The notes below the pieces were generated by a model. That model did no database searches and was not told where the DNA came from. It worked only from the letters and a program-made list of their open reading frames with translations. From NCBI GenBank assembly GCA_002508635.1, contig DACO01000031.1, forward strand, positions 7,950-14,272: a stretch of 6,323 bases of DNA, in the 5' to 3' direction. Position 1 is the first letter of the stretch, and each line of letters starts with the position of its first letter. Shown one piece after another: positions 1-5,826 of the stretch. Both the position numbers and the translations under genes were made by a program. This stretch comes from Methanolobus sp. UBA118 (GTDB lineage: Archaea > Halobacteriota > Methanosarcinia > Methanosarcinales > Methanosarcinaceae).

Positions 1-24
1 ATATTCAAGTTGCATAAAAGCATA

Positions 25-34
25 AGTATAAAAA
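25..34 (+). promoter_or_regulatory. Candidate TATA box, distal, for ftsZ
   Basis: AGTATAAAAA is the best TATA-like element upstream of ftsZ. With usual archaeal spacing the transcript would start near 55-60, giving a leader of about 105 nt that contains the CGTTGA motif cluster. A second, weaker candidate lies at 114-121, and the sequence alone does not decide between them. Confidence 0.35.
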
Positions 35-67
35 CCATAAAAGAAATATAGCAATCACAGAATTATG

Positions 68-100
68 AAACGTTGATAAACGTTGATGAATGGTTCAACG
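68..100 (+). repeat. Tandem and inverted CGTTGA motif cluster upstream of ftsZ
   Basis: The 10-mer AAACGTTGAT occurs twice back to back (68-77 and 78-87), so the copies are exactly one helical turn apart. TCAACG at 95-100 is the inverted form of CGTTGA at 81-86, giving 6-bp arms around an 8-nt spacer. Three copies of one hexamer within 33 bp, just upstream of a division gene, look like a regulator binding site, or a structured leader if the distal TATA box is used. No known regulator is recognised from the motif. Confidence 0.55.
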
Positions 101-113
101 TCCAAGAGCAAAT

Positions 114-121
114 CTTAAAAA
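114..121 (+). promoter_or_regulatory. Candidate TATA box, proximal, for ftsZ
   Basis: CTTAAAAA preceded by GCAAAT (possible BRE) would place the transcript start near 142-146 and give a leader of about 20 nt. The CGTTGA cluster would then sit directly upstream of the BRE, as for an activator site. The match to the TATA consensus is modest. Confidence 0.3.
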
Positions 122-153
122 GCGAATACTATACCGCGATGTAACATATCCGT

Positions 154-157
154 GAGG
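154..157 (+). promoter_or_regulatory. Shine-Dalgarno site that decides the ftsZ start
   Basis: GAGG, within GAGGGGAT, pairs with the archaeal 16S 3' end. It ends only 2 nt before the ATG at 160 but 8 nt before the GTG at 166, which is normal spacing. This supports initiation at GTG 166. Confidence 0.6.
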
Positions 158-165
158 GGATGAAT

Positions 166-1350
166 GTGCAATCGATAGTCCAGGAAGCATTAAAACACAC
201 CGAAAAAGAAAAAGAGTACCGCCAAACGATAGCAGTAGACGACCAACTCGACATACTTGGCCAGCCCAGGATCATGATCGTCGGTTGTGGTGGTGCCGGT
301 AACAATACTATTAACAGACTCTACAATCTCGGCATTGATGGCGCCGAGACTGTTGCAATAAACACTGACAAGCAACATCTTGATCTCATTCGTGCGGACA
401 AGAAGATCCTCGTGGGAAAGACACTGACCCGCGGACTGGGTGCAGGAGGATATCCCGAAGTAGGTGCAAAAGCGGCAGAACTTGCCCGCGGCACACTTGA
501 AGAGGTCTTCAAGGACGCAGATCTTGTTTTCGTAACAGCAGGTATGGGAGGAGGTACCGGTACCGGTGTCGCCCCTGTGGTAGCTGAGGTCGCAAAGGAG
601 CAGGGAGCGATCGTTGTAGGTATGGTCTCCAGTCCTTTCAGGGTTGAAAGGGCAAGGGCAGTCAAGGCAGAGGAAGGACTCGAGGAGTTCCGCCGTGCCG
701 CAGACACAGTGATCGTACTCGACAACAACAGACTTCTGGAATACGTTCCAAACCTGCCCATAGACCAGGCTTTCTCTGTAATGGACCAGCTTATCTCTGA
801 GACCGTTAAAGGTATCACCGAGACAATCACAAGGCCTTCACTTATCAATCTCGACTACGCCGACATCAGGGCTATCATGAGCTGCGGCGGAGTTGCAGTG
901 ATGCTTGTAGGTGAGAGCAAGAACCAGGACAAGAGCGATGATGTGGTGCGAAACGCACTCAACCACCCACTGCTTGATGTTGATTACAGGGGTGCCACCG
1001 GCAGTCTTGTGCACATCACAGGAGGTCCCGACCTTAGCCTCAAGGAAGCCGAGGATATTGCCGCTTCACTCACATACGAACTGTCCCCCCGTGCAAACGT
1101 CATATGGGGAGCACGTATCAGTAACGAGTATGAAGGAAAGGTACGTGTTATGGCCATCATGACCGGTGTCCAGTCAGCACAGGTACTCGGTCCTCAGTAC
1201 AGTGAAGCTTCAGCAGCCTCAAACCCGGAACCAGAAACTCCAAGGGGATACAGGCACGCCAGCACACAACTGAACAAGACCAGACGCTCTGTTGTTGAGC
1301 CTGTAAGCACCAGAAACGGTGGCGGCTCAATTATCGACATAATACATTAA
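166..1350 (+). CDS. ftsZ: Cell division GTPase FtsZ, archaeal FtsZ2 type
   Basis: Tubulin-like GTPase that polymerises into the division ring. In haloarchaea FtsZ2 is the paralogue chiefly needed for constriction. Numbered from GTG 166 (394 aa): G-box GCGGAGNN at 40-47, GLGAGG (T3 loop) at 90-95, GMGGGTGTG tubulin signature (T4) at 126-134, LDNNRLL at 185-191, and catalytic T7 loop NLDYADI at 228-234 with both aspartates, so GTPase activity should be intact. The globular part ends near MTGVQSAQVLG (332-342). A flexible tail of about 40 residues and a conserved-looking terminus, GGSIIDIIH, follow. A charged N-terminal extension precedes the G-box. FtsZ2 identity rests on resemblance to remembered haloarchaeal FtsZ2 (MQDIV start, NNTVNRLYN, ERARTVKAEEGL, VPNLPI). 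The ATG at 160 would add two residues (MN) but is too close to the Shine-Dalgarno. FtsZ1 genes often neighbour secE/spt5; this gene does not, at least on its downstream side. Confidence 0.96.
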   Translation: MQSIVQEALKHTEKEKEYRQTIAVDDQLDILGQPRIMIVGCGGAGNNTINRLYNLGIDGAETVAINTDKQHLDLIRADKKILVGKTLTRGLGAGGYPEVGAKAAELARGTLEEVFKDADLVFVTAGMGGGTGTGVAPVVAEVAKEQGAIVVGMVSSPFRVERARAVKAEEGLEEFRRAADTVIVLDNNRLLEYVPNLPIDQAFSVMDQLISETVKGITETITRPSLINLDYADIRAIMSCGGVAVMLVGESKNQDKSDDVVRNALNHPLLDVDYRGATGSLVHITGGPDLSLKEAEDIAASLTYELSPRANVIWGARISNEYEGKVRVMAIMTGVQSAQVLGPQYSEASAASNPEPETPRGYRHASTQLNKTRRSVVEPVSTRNGGGSIIDIIH

Positions 1351-1367
1351 ATATTTTCTAAGACTAT

Positions 1368-1405
1368 GCAGCCGGATATCTGTATCCGGTTCTGCAATTA
1401 TTTTC
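1368..1405 (+). terminator. Hairpin downstream of ftsZ, possible terminator
   Basis: CCGGATA (1372-1378) and TATCCGG (1383-1389) form a perfect 7-bp stem around TCTG. The stem continues as GCAG (1368-1371) with CTGC (1392-1395) across a 2-nt TT bulge. AATTATTTTC follows, only weakly T-rich. The position 18 bp after the ftsZ stop suits an mRNA 3' end, and it separates ftsZ from the next gene. Confidence 0.55.
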
Positions 1406-1411
1406 AAAGGA

Positions 1412-1430
1412 TATTCTTATCTGTATAAAT
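1412..1430 (+). promoter_or_regulatory. AT-rich promoter region of the DHPS-like gene
   Basis: ATTCTTAT (1414-region) and TATAAAT (1424-1430) are the only TATA-like elements before the ATG at 1445. The better match, TATAAAT, is only about 18 bp (centre) from the ATG, closer than the usual 26 bp, while the weaker upstream one would give a start almost at the ATG. Together with the absence of a Shine-Dalgarno this suggests a leaderless or very short-leader mRNA. The assignment is tentative. Confidence 0.3.
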
Positions 1431-1444
1431 TACTATTTTTAGCC

Positions 1445-2947
1445 ATGAAAGTACTAGTTGCTACAGGTCACCTTGCCGAACAGACAGTAAGGGATGCGGT
1501 GGGAGTCAGTGCTGATGTACTGGTGGTTGATACCAAAATCGCAGCCTTTATCACACCCCGCAAGCTGCTGGCGGCTATTAAAAGGGATTTTCCTGATTTT
1601 GATGGATCTGAAAATAAGGATTTTGCATATGATCTGATCTTCATCCCCGGTCTTGTATCCGGTGATTTTTCACGACTTTCCACTGAACTTGACTGCAGGA
1701 TACAACTGGGTCCCAAGCATGCCTATGACCTGTCTTTTGTCCTGCCTTTCGCTGATGACATTGAGTTCTCCACAGAGATTCCCGCATGTGAACTGCTTGC
1801 GGATGTCAGGCGTGAGATGGCAATGGAGAAGGTCACTGAACTCGAGGAACTGTCATCTCCCTCAACGGTTGTTGGCGGGTTGAAGCTTGGTGGCAACTCG
1901 CGCTTGAAGGTCATGGCGGAAGTGGTGGACGCAACCGGTCTGGGCACAGAACTGCTTTCAGAAAGAATAGAATCCTTTGTGAGAAAAGGTGCGGATATAA
2001 TAGATCTTGGAGCATCTCTTCACGCAGGGCCCGATGATGTGGAGCGTGCTATCAAAGTTGCAAGATCAGTTACATCACTTCCTCTAAGTATTGACACACT
2101 TGATCCAAAACTGCTCACAAGGGCTCTGGAAGTAGGTGTCGACATGATCCTCAGCCTTGACAGCACCAATATTGATACTGTTGCCCCGAAAATTGCAGGC
2201 TCGGATGTGGCAGCTGTAGTAATACCGGATTCCTGGGAAGGGCTGGACAGTCTTGTAAGAAATATCGATGCTGTCCGCAGGATGGGTGTCAAAAAAATAA
2301 TCGCTGATCCTGTACTTGATCCGATAGGTCACGATATAACAGCTTCAATCATCCGCTACAGCAGCTTCCATGATATGTTTCCGGATGTACCTGTCTTCTT
2401 TGGTGTAGGTAACGTAACAGAGCTCATTGATGCTGACTCCACAGGAGTGAACGCAACACTGTGCGGCATCGCGTCAGATGTGGGTGCAAGTATATTATTC
2501 ACACCTGAATATAGTAACAAGACTCAGGGTTCCATCGATGAGCTAAAGAAAGCCTCACAGATGATGATGCTTTCTAAGGAACGCAAAAGCTCTCCTAAAG
2601 ACCTTGGTATTGACCTGATACAGATCAAAGAGAAGAGAAGGCGCACAGACTCCGATATCCCTGAAAGCTTCGTTCGGGCAAAGAAGAGCAAGATGTGGAA
2701 ACTGGATCCCAGGGGAAGCATCAGGATAAGCATAATCCCTGGACGTTACGGAAAAGGTGGATGTATCCTGGCAGAACATGACACTGCTTCCATTGTTGGA
2801 AGGACCGCAGGCGAAGTCATGGATACCATTATGGAAATGGACCTTGTTTCAAGAATGGAACATGCAGCCTATCTGGGGCAGGAACTTAAAAAGGCGGAAA
2901 TTGCTCTGAAGTTCGGAAGAAGTTACTCTCAGGATGATGAGTTCTAG
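1445..2947 (+). CDS. Dihydropteroate synthase-related protein (tetrahydromethanopterin-associated)
   Basis: The protein has 500 residues, much longer than bacterial FolP (about 280), and matches the three-part archaeal DHPS-related family. Residues 1-145 form an N-terminal domain opening with MKVLVATGHLAE, as in remembered methanogen homologues. Residues about 150-370 are a DHPS-like TIM barrel: MAEVVDATGLG in place of the canonical strand-1 NVTPDSF, GADIIDLGA (182-190), LSIDTLDP (214-221), ADPVLDPIGHD (287-297). The last 130 residues are rich in basic clusters (KEKRRR, RAKKSKMWK) and unassigned. Family members occur in methanogens and in H4MPT-using methylotrophic bacteria, so a role in tetrahydromethanopterin/sarcinapterin metabolism is inferred; the reaction is not established, and the altered first motif argues against assuming plain DHPS activity. 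Expected in the cytoplasm, with no signal peptide or membrane segment. No Shine-Dalgarno precedes the ATG, and no other start codon lies nearby. The stop is TAG. Confidence 0.9.
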   Translation: MKVLVATGHLAEQTVRDAVGVSADVLVVDTKIAAFITPRKLLAAIKRDFPDFDGSENKDFAYDLIFIPGLVSGDFSRLSTELDCRIQLGPKHAYDLSFVLPFADDIEFSTEIPACELLADVRREMAMEKVTELEELSSPSTVVGGLKLGGNSRLKVMAEVVDATGLGTELLSERIESFVRKGADIIDLGASLHAGPDDVERAIKVARSVTSLPLSIDTLDPKLLTRALEVGVDMILSLDSTNIDTVAPKIAGSDVAAVVIPDSWEGLDSLVRNIDAVRRMGVKKIIADPVLDPIGHDITASIIRYSSFHDMFPDVPVFFGVGNVTELIDADSTGVNATLCGIASDVGASILFTPEYSNKTQGSIDELKKASQMMMLSKERKSSPKDLGIDLIQIKEKRRRTDSDIPESFVRAKKSKMWKLDPRGSIRISIIPGRYGKGGCILAEHDTASIVGRTAGEVMDTIMEMDLVSRMEHAAYLGQELKKAEIALKFGRSYSQDDEF

Positions 2948-2984
2948 CCGGATAGCCAGTTATAATATTCTTCAAAATCATTTT

Positions 2985-3000
2985 AGAAATGGTATATAAT
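2985..3000 (+). promoter_or_regulatory. BRE/TATA promoter of the 151-residue gene
   Basis: AGAAATG (purine-rich, BRE-like) precedes GTATATAAT at 2992-3000. Usual spacing predicts a transcript start near 3020-3024 and a leader of about 17 nt, just long enough for the Shine-Dalgarno. This is one of the cleanest promoters in the window and implies that the gene is transcribed on its own. Confidence 0.6.
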
Positions 3001-3028
3001 TAAATGTAATAGCATCATTATACGCAGC

Positions 3029-3033
3029 AGGTG
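3029..3033 (+). promoter_or_regulatory. Ribosome binding site of the 151-residue gene
   Basis: AGGTG, part of GCAGGTG, matches the archaeal AGGAGGTG complement of the 16S 3' end. It lies 5 nt before the ATG at 3039 and fixes that start. Confidence 0.6.
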
Positions 3034-3038
3034 TTAAG

Positions 3039-3494
3039 ATGGAGCTTGAAAAACAGGACATGGACAAGATTGTTGCAGTTGTAGCAGCACGATATTTTGC
3101 ACAGCAGGGATGGAAATGGGTAGATCTCAGAAATGATGTTTCTGCTATCCGTAAGGCATACGATGATCTGAAGGAGCAGTATGATGCTTATCCCTATATG
3201 AGCCTTGACTGGTATGTCAGCAATTCCGCCACCAAGAACATACATATGTGTGAGAGGTGGGAAGAATTGACAGATCTTATCGGTTTTCTGGAAGATTATG
3301 GAGAATACTTCGACTTTCTGGTAAGGGATACAAAGAAATCCTTCTGTATCACGAGCACCGACGGGGAGCTTGGTCCGGAACAGAAGAACGCAATAGCAGT
3401 TGCCAGGAGACTGAGATACAATGTCTTTGTCTTCAGGGTAGATGTACCGGAAAGTATAGGTTTTGAGCTGCTTCAGGTTGGCGGAGGTCTCTGA
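3039..3494 (+). CDS. Hypothetical protein, possible degenerate PD-(D/E)xK (VRR-NUC-like) fold
   Basis: A 151-residue soluble protein that I do not recognise by name. Promoter, RBS and codon pattern argue that it is real. The N-terminal part is mostly helical and charged (ARYFAQQGWKWVDLRNDV, then a helix through about residue 50). The region MSLDWYVSNSATKN is followed by a helix with WEELTDLIGFLEDYGEY. Residues 91-137 resemble a VRR-NUC/Hjc-like nuclease core: FDFLV (91-95) where PDxxV is expected, a short strand, L-x-PEQ (111-115), a helix KNAIAVARRL, and the strand NVFVFRV (128-134). At the place of the catalytic E-x-K there is C103-I-T105, so hydrolase activity is probably lost even if the fold is right. 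This is inference from pattern only. It could serve as a DNA- or protein-binding relic of a nuclease, or be unrelated. Nothing in its neighbours (DHPS-like gene, hppA) indicates a function. Confidence 0.8.
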   Translation: MELEKQDMDKIVAVVAARYFAQQGWKWVDLRNDVSAIRKAYDDLKEQYDAYPYMSLDWYVSNSATKNIHMCERWEELTDLIGFLEDYGEYFDFLVRDTKKSFCITSTDGELGPEQKNAIAVARRLRYNVFVFRVDVPESIGFELLQVGGGL

Positions 3495-3506
3495 GAGGAC
3501 CTCTCA
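3484..3506 (+). terminator. Overlapping inverted repeats at the stop codon
   Basis: GAGGTC (3484-3489) pairs with GACCTC (3498-3503) around an 8-nt loop holding the TGA stop (3492-3494). An alternative, TGAGAGG (3492-3498) and CCTCTCA (3500-3506), is a perfect dyad about A3499. The two cannot form together. There is no T tract directly after, so a terminator role is uncertain; mRNA 3'-end protection or a protein site is also possible. Confidence 0.4.
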
Positions 3507-3537
3507 ATCGTTAACTTAATAACCGTGATGGCTTATT

Positions 3538-3577
3538 TCGGCCTACATTTATATATTATATTATTCATTATAGCCGA
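3538..3577 (+). promoter_or_regulatory. hppA promoter: strong TATA box inside an inverted repeat
   Basis: TTTATATA (3548-3555), in a long AT run, is the strongest TATA box in the window. Predicted transcript start is near 3578, giving a leader of about 120 nt. TCGGC (3538-3542) and GCCGA (3573-3577) are inverted repeats flanking the box, with TA/TA extending the pairing past a 1-nt bulge. One arm lies where the BRE would be and the other at the predicted start, a layout that would suit a repressor, though 5-bp arms can occur by chance. Confidence 0.5.
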
Positions 3578-3698
3578 GTTGTAAAAATTTGTGCAACAGG
3601 TCATCCAGCAACGATTTAATGCATCTGGTAACACTTGTGTACAAAAATGATTAGAAATTACAGTATTCGTAGTAGTATTAATAAAGAGGAGTTATAAT
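3578..3698 (+). other. Long 5' leader of hppA
   Basis: If the TATA box at 3548 is used, about 120 nt of untranslated leader precede hppA. It contains no convincing small gene and no riboswitch that I recognise. ACACTTGTGT (3631-3640) and TTGTGTACAA (3635-3644) are short overlapping palindromes. A weaker TATA-like GATTTAATG near 3613-3621 could instead give a shorter leader. Confidence 0.35.
3686..3691 (+). promoter_or_regulatory. Ribosome binding site of hppA
   Basis: GAGGAG is a strong Shine-Dalgarno 7 nt before the ATG at 3699 and supports that start and efficient translation. Confidence 0.7.
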
Positions 3699-5714
3699 AT
3701 GGAAGCTTTAATTTATCTCGCCCCTCTTGCTGGTCTTATTAGTTTGTTATTTGCCGGCTTCTTTGCACGCAGTGTCCTGAAAGAGGAACCTGGTTCAGAG
3801 AAAATGCAGGAAATAGCAGGTGCTATCCAGGAAGGTGCGATGGCATACTTGAATCGTCAGTATAAAACAATCGCAGTAGTAGCTGTAATCCTTGCAGTGC
3901 TCATCTTTGCCCTGCTTGAAGATGGCAGTAAGATTGCAATAGGTTTCCTTGTTGGTGCTATCAGTTCAGCAGCAGCAGGATATGTAGGTATGAACGTGTC
4001 TGTCAGGGCAAACGTCAGGACTGCACATGCAGCATCAAAGGGTCTGCAGAAGGCAATGTCTGTTGCTTTCCGTGGTGGAGCTGTTACCGGCCTTGCAGTA
4101 GTCGGTCTTGCACTTATGGGTACAAGCGGCTTCTACATTCTTTACGGTAATGTTGACCTTGTAGTCGGATTCGGCTTCGGTGCAAGTCTTATCAGTCTCT
4201 TCGCAAGGGTTGGCGGTGGAATATTCACCAAGGCAGCCGATGTGGGTGCTGACCTCGTAGGTAAGGTCGAGGCCGGTATTCCTGAAGATGACCCGCGTAA
4301 TGCCGGTGTTATCGCTGACAACGTAGGTGACAACGTAGGAGACTGTGCCGGAATGGGTGCTGACCTTTTCGAGACATACGTGGTTACGGTCCTTGCATCA
4401 ATGCTTCTTGGGTCACTTATTATTGACTCATATGCAAACGCAATTCTTTACCCGCTTATTCTTGGTTCAGTGGCAATCTTCGCATCCATCATCTCCGTAT
4501 TCTTCGTGAAAGTCGGCAGTGATGGCAAGATCATGAAAGCTCTTTACAAAGGAGTAGCAGTATCCGCAGTTCTCTCTCTTATTGCTTTCTACTTTGTTAC
4601 TACATCTCTCATGGGAGATATGAGATTCTACTATGCAGCCCTAGTAGGTATTGTTATCATGGTCCTCATGGTAGTGATCACCGAATACTACACTTCAACT
4701 AAATTCCGTCCGGTAAAGACGATTGCCGCAGCATCCGAAACCGGTGCAGGTACAAACGTCATCTCCGGGCTTGCAATTGGTTTTGAGAGTACGGCAATTC
4801 CTGTAGTCGTTATCATTCTTGGTATCCTCGCCTCATTCTTCGTCGTAGGTGGAGGAGCAAATCCTGCTATTGGCCTTTACGGTATTGCCATAGCAGCAGC
4901 AGCAATGCTCTCTACCACAGGAATGATCGTAGCACTCGATTCATACGGACCAATTACCGACAATGCAGGCGGTATCGCAGAAATGGCAGGTATGCCGTCC
5001 AACGTACGTAAGATCACCGATGCCCTAGATGCAGTAGGTAACACCACAAAGGCGGTCACAAAGGGATATGCGATCGGTTCGGCAGCACTTGGTGCGCTGG
5101 CTCTGTTTGCAGACTACACAGGGAAAGTAGACCTGACAGGTGACGCACTCAGCCTCAGCAGGCCGGTAGTGCTTGTCGGTCTTTTCATCGGCGGACTGCT
5201 TCCTTTCATCTTCAGTGCAGTAACAATGCAGGCTGTAGGAAAGGCAGCTTTTAAGATCGTTAACGAGGTTCGCCGTCAGTTCCGCGAGATCCCTGGTATC
5301 ATGGAAGGAACTGCAAAGCCTGAATATGGTAAATGTGTGGACATCGTAACAGCAGCAGCGATCCGTGAGATGGCCGTACCGGGTGCACTTGCAATCTTCA
5401 CGCCACTTATTGTCGGACTTCTGCTCGGACCTGCAGCCCTTGGCGGACTGCTTATCGGTATCATTGTCAGTGGTCTCTTGCTTGCACTTACAATGGACAA
5501 CGGTGGCGGTGCATGGGATAATGCAAAGAAGCTCATAGAAGATGGAAAACACGGTGGAAAAGGCTCGGAAGCTCACAAGGCAGCTGTTGTCGGTGACACC
5601 GTTGGTGACCCGTTCAAGGACACATCCGGACCTGCACTCAACGCCCTGATCAAGGTGGTTAACATGGTAGCTATCCTGTTCTCCTCCCTGTTCATTGGCG
5701 CAGGTCTTTTCTAA
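3699..5714 (+). CDS. hppA: Membrane-integral proton-pumping pyrophosphatase, K+-independent type
   Basis: It couples hydrolysis of pyrophosphate to H+ export across the cytoplasmic membrane, recovering energy from PPi made in biosynthesis. At 671 residues it has normal length for prokaryotic M-PPases, with about 16 hydrophobic segments starting near residue 3. Hallmarks: FTKAADVGADLVGKVE (176-191), EDDPRN..VIADNVGDNVGD (196-215), ADLFETY (221-227), DSYGPITDNAGGIAEMAG (414-431), DALDAVGNTTKAVTKG (441-456), TMDNGGGAWDNAKK (598-611), and VVGDTVGDPFKDTSGP (630-645); the aspartates binding Mg-PPi are present. K451 and T454 in GNTTKAVT match the Lys/Thr pair of K+-independent enzymes (Ala/Gly in K+-dependent ones), so an H+ pump with no K+ need is predicted. 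The first signature reads RNAGVIAD where RNPAVIAD is usual. Methanosarcina mazei is known to have two such pumps; only one gene lies here. Confidence 0.98.
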   Translation: MEALIYLAPLAGLISLLFAGFFARSVLKEEPGSEKMQEIAGAIQEGAMAYLNRQYKTIAVVAVILAVLIFALLEDGSKIAIGFLVGAISSAAAGYVGMNVSVRANVRTAHAASKGLQKAMSVAFRGGAVTGLAVVGLALMGTSGFYILYGNVDLVVGFGFGASLISLFARVGGGIFTKAADVGADLVGKVEAGIPEDDPRNAGVIADNVGDNVGDCAGMGADLFETYVVTVLASMLLGSLIIDSYANAILYPLILGSVAIFASIISVFFVKVGSDGKIMKALYKGVAVSAVLSLIAFYFVTTSLMGDMRFYYAALVGIVIMVLMVVITEYYTSTKFRPVKTIAAASETGAGTNVISGLAIGFESTAIPVVVIILGILASFFVVGGGANPAIGLYGIAIAAAAMLSTTGMIVALDSYGPITDNAGGIAEMAGMPSNVRKITDALDAVGNTTKAVTKGYAIGSAALGALALFADYTGKVDLTGDALSLSRPVVLVGLFIGGLLPFIFSAVTMQAVGKAAFKIVNEVRRQFREIPGIMEGTAKPEYGKCVDIVTAAAIREMAVPGALAIFTPLIVGLLLGPAALGGLLIGIIVSGLLLALTMDNGGGAWDNAKKLIEDGKHGGKGSEAHKAAVVGDTVGDPFKDTSGPALNALIKVVNMVAILFSSLFIGAGLF

Positions 5715-5726
5715 AAAACATATTTG

Positions 5727-5768
5727 TTTCCGGCCTTGCCGGAAATATTTTCTTCTTTTTTCTTTCTT
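5727..5768 (+). terminator. Terminator of hppA
   Basis: TTTCCGGC (5727-5734) and GCCGGAAA (5738-5745) form a perfect 8-bp stem around CTT. They are followed by TATTTTCTTC and further T-rich sequence to about 5768. It starts 13 bp after the stop, the clearest terminator in the window. Confidence 0.8.
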
Positions 5769-5771
5769 ATC

Positions 5772-5814
5772 TCAGTTTCTGATTATAAATTCTAAATAGC
5801 ACTTTAGAAACTGA
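5772..5814. repeat. 9-bp perfect inverted repeat with a competing inner hairpin
   Basis: TCAGTTTCT (5772-5780) and AGAAACTGA (5806-5814) are perfect inverted repeats 25 bp apart, extendable to 11 bp with one G-T wobble. Inside, TTCTAAA (5790-5796) and TTTAGAA (5803-5809) form a second perfect 7-bp stem around TAGCAC that shares the right arm with the first, so the two folds exclude each other. Confidence 0.6.
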
Positions 5815-5826
5815 TTTCCTGATAAC

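Noticed and set aside
83..90. GTTGATGA upstream of ftsZ as a box C motif
   Set aside because: No CTGA box D lies at suitable distance downstream, and the motif is fully explained as part of the CGTTGAT repeats.
321..848. 175-codon minus-strand reading frame inside ftsZ
   Set aside because: It is antisense to the conserved GTPase domain. The Ser/Thr/Pro-rich translation reflects the codon bias of ftsZ and resembles no protein.
1406..1411. AAAGGA as a Shine-Dalgarno for the DHPS-like gene
   Set aside because: It lies about 33 nt before the ATG at 1445, too far to act, and no other start codon is placed to use it.
5025..5576. 183-codon minus-strand reading frame inside hppA
   Set aside because: It is antisense to a highly conserved part of hppA. 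The translation is rich in Cys, Thr and Ser with no family resemblance, as expected of a shadow frame.
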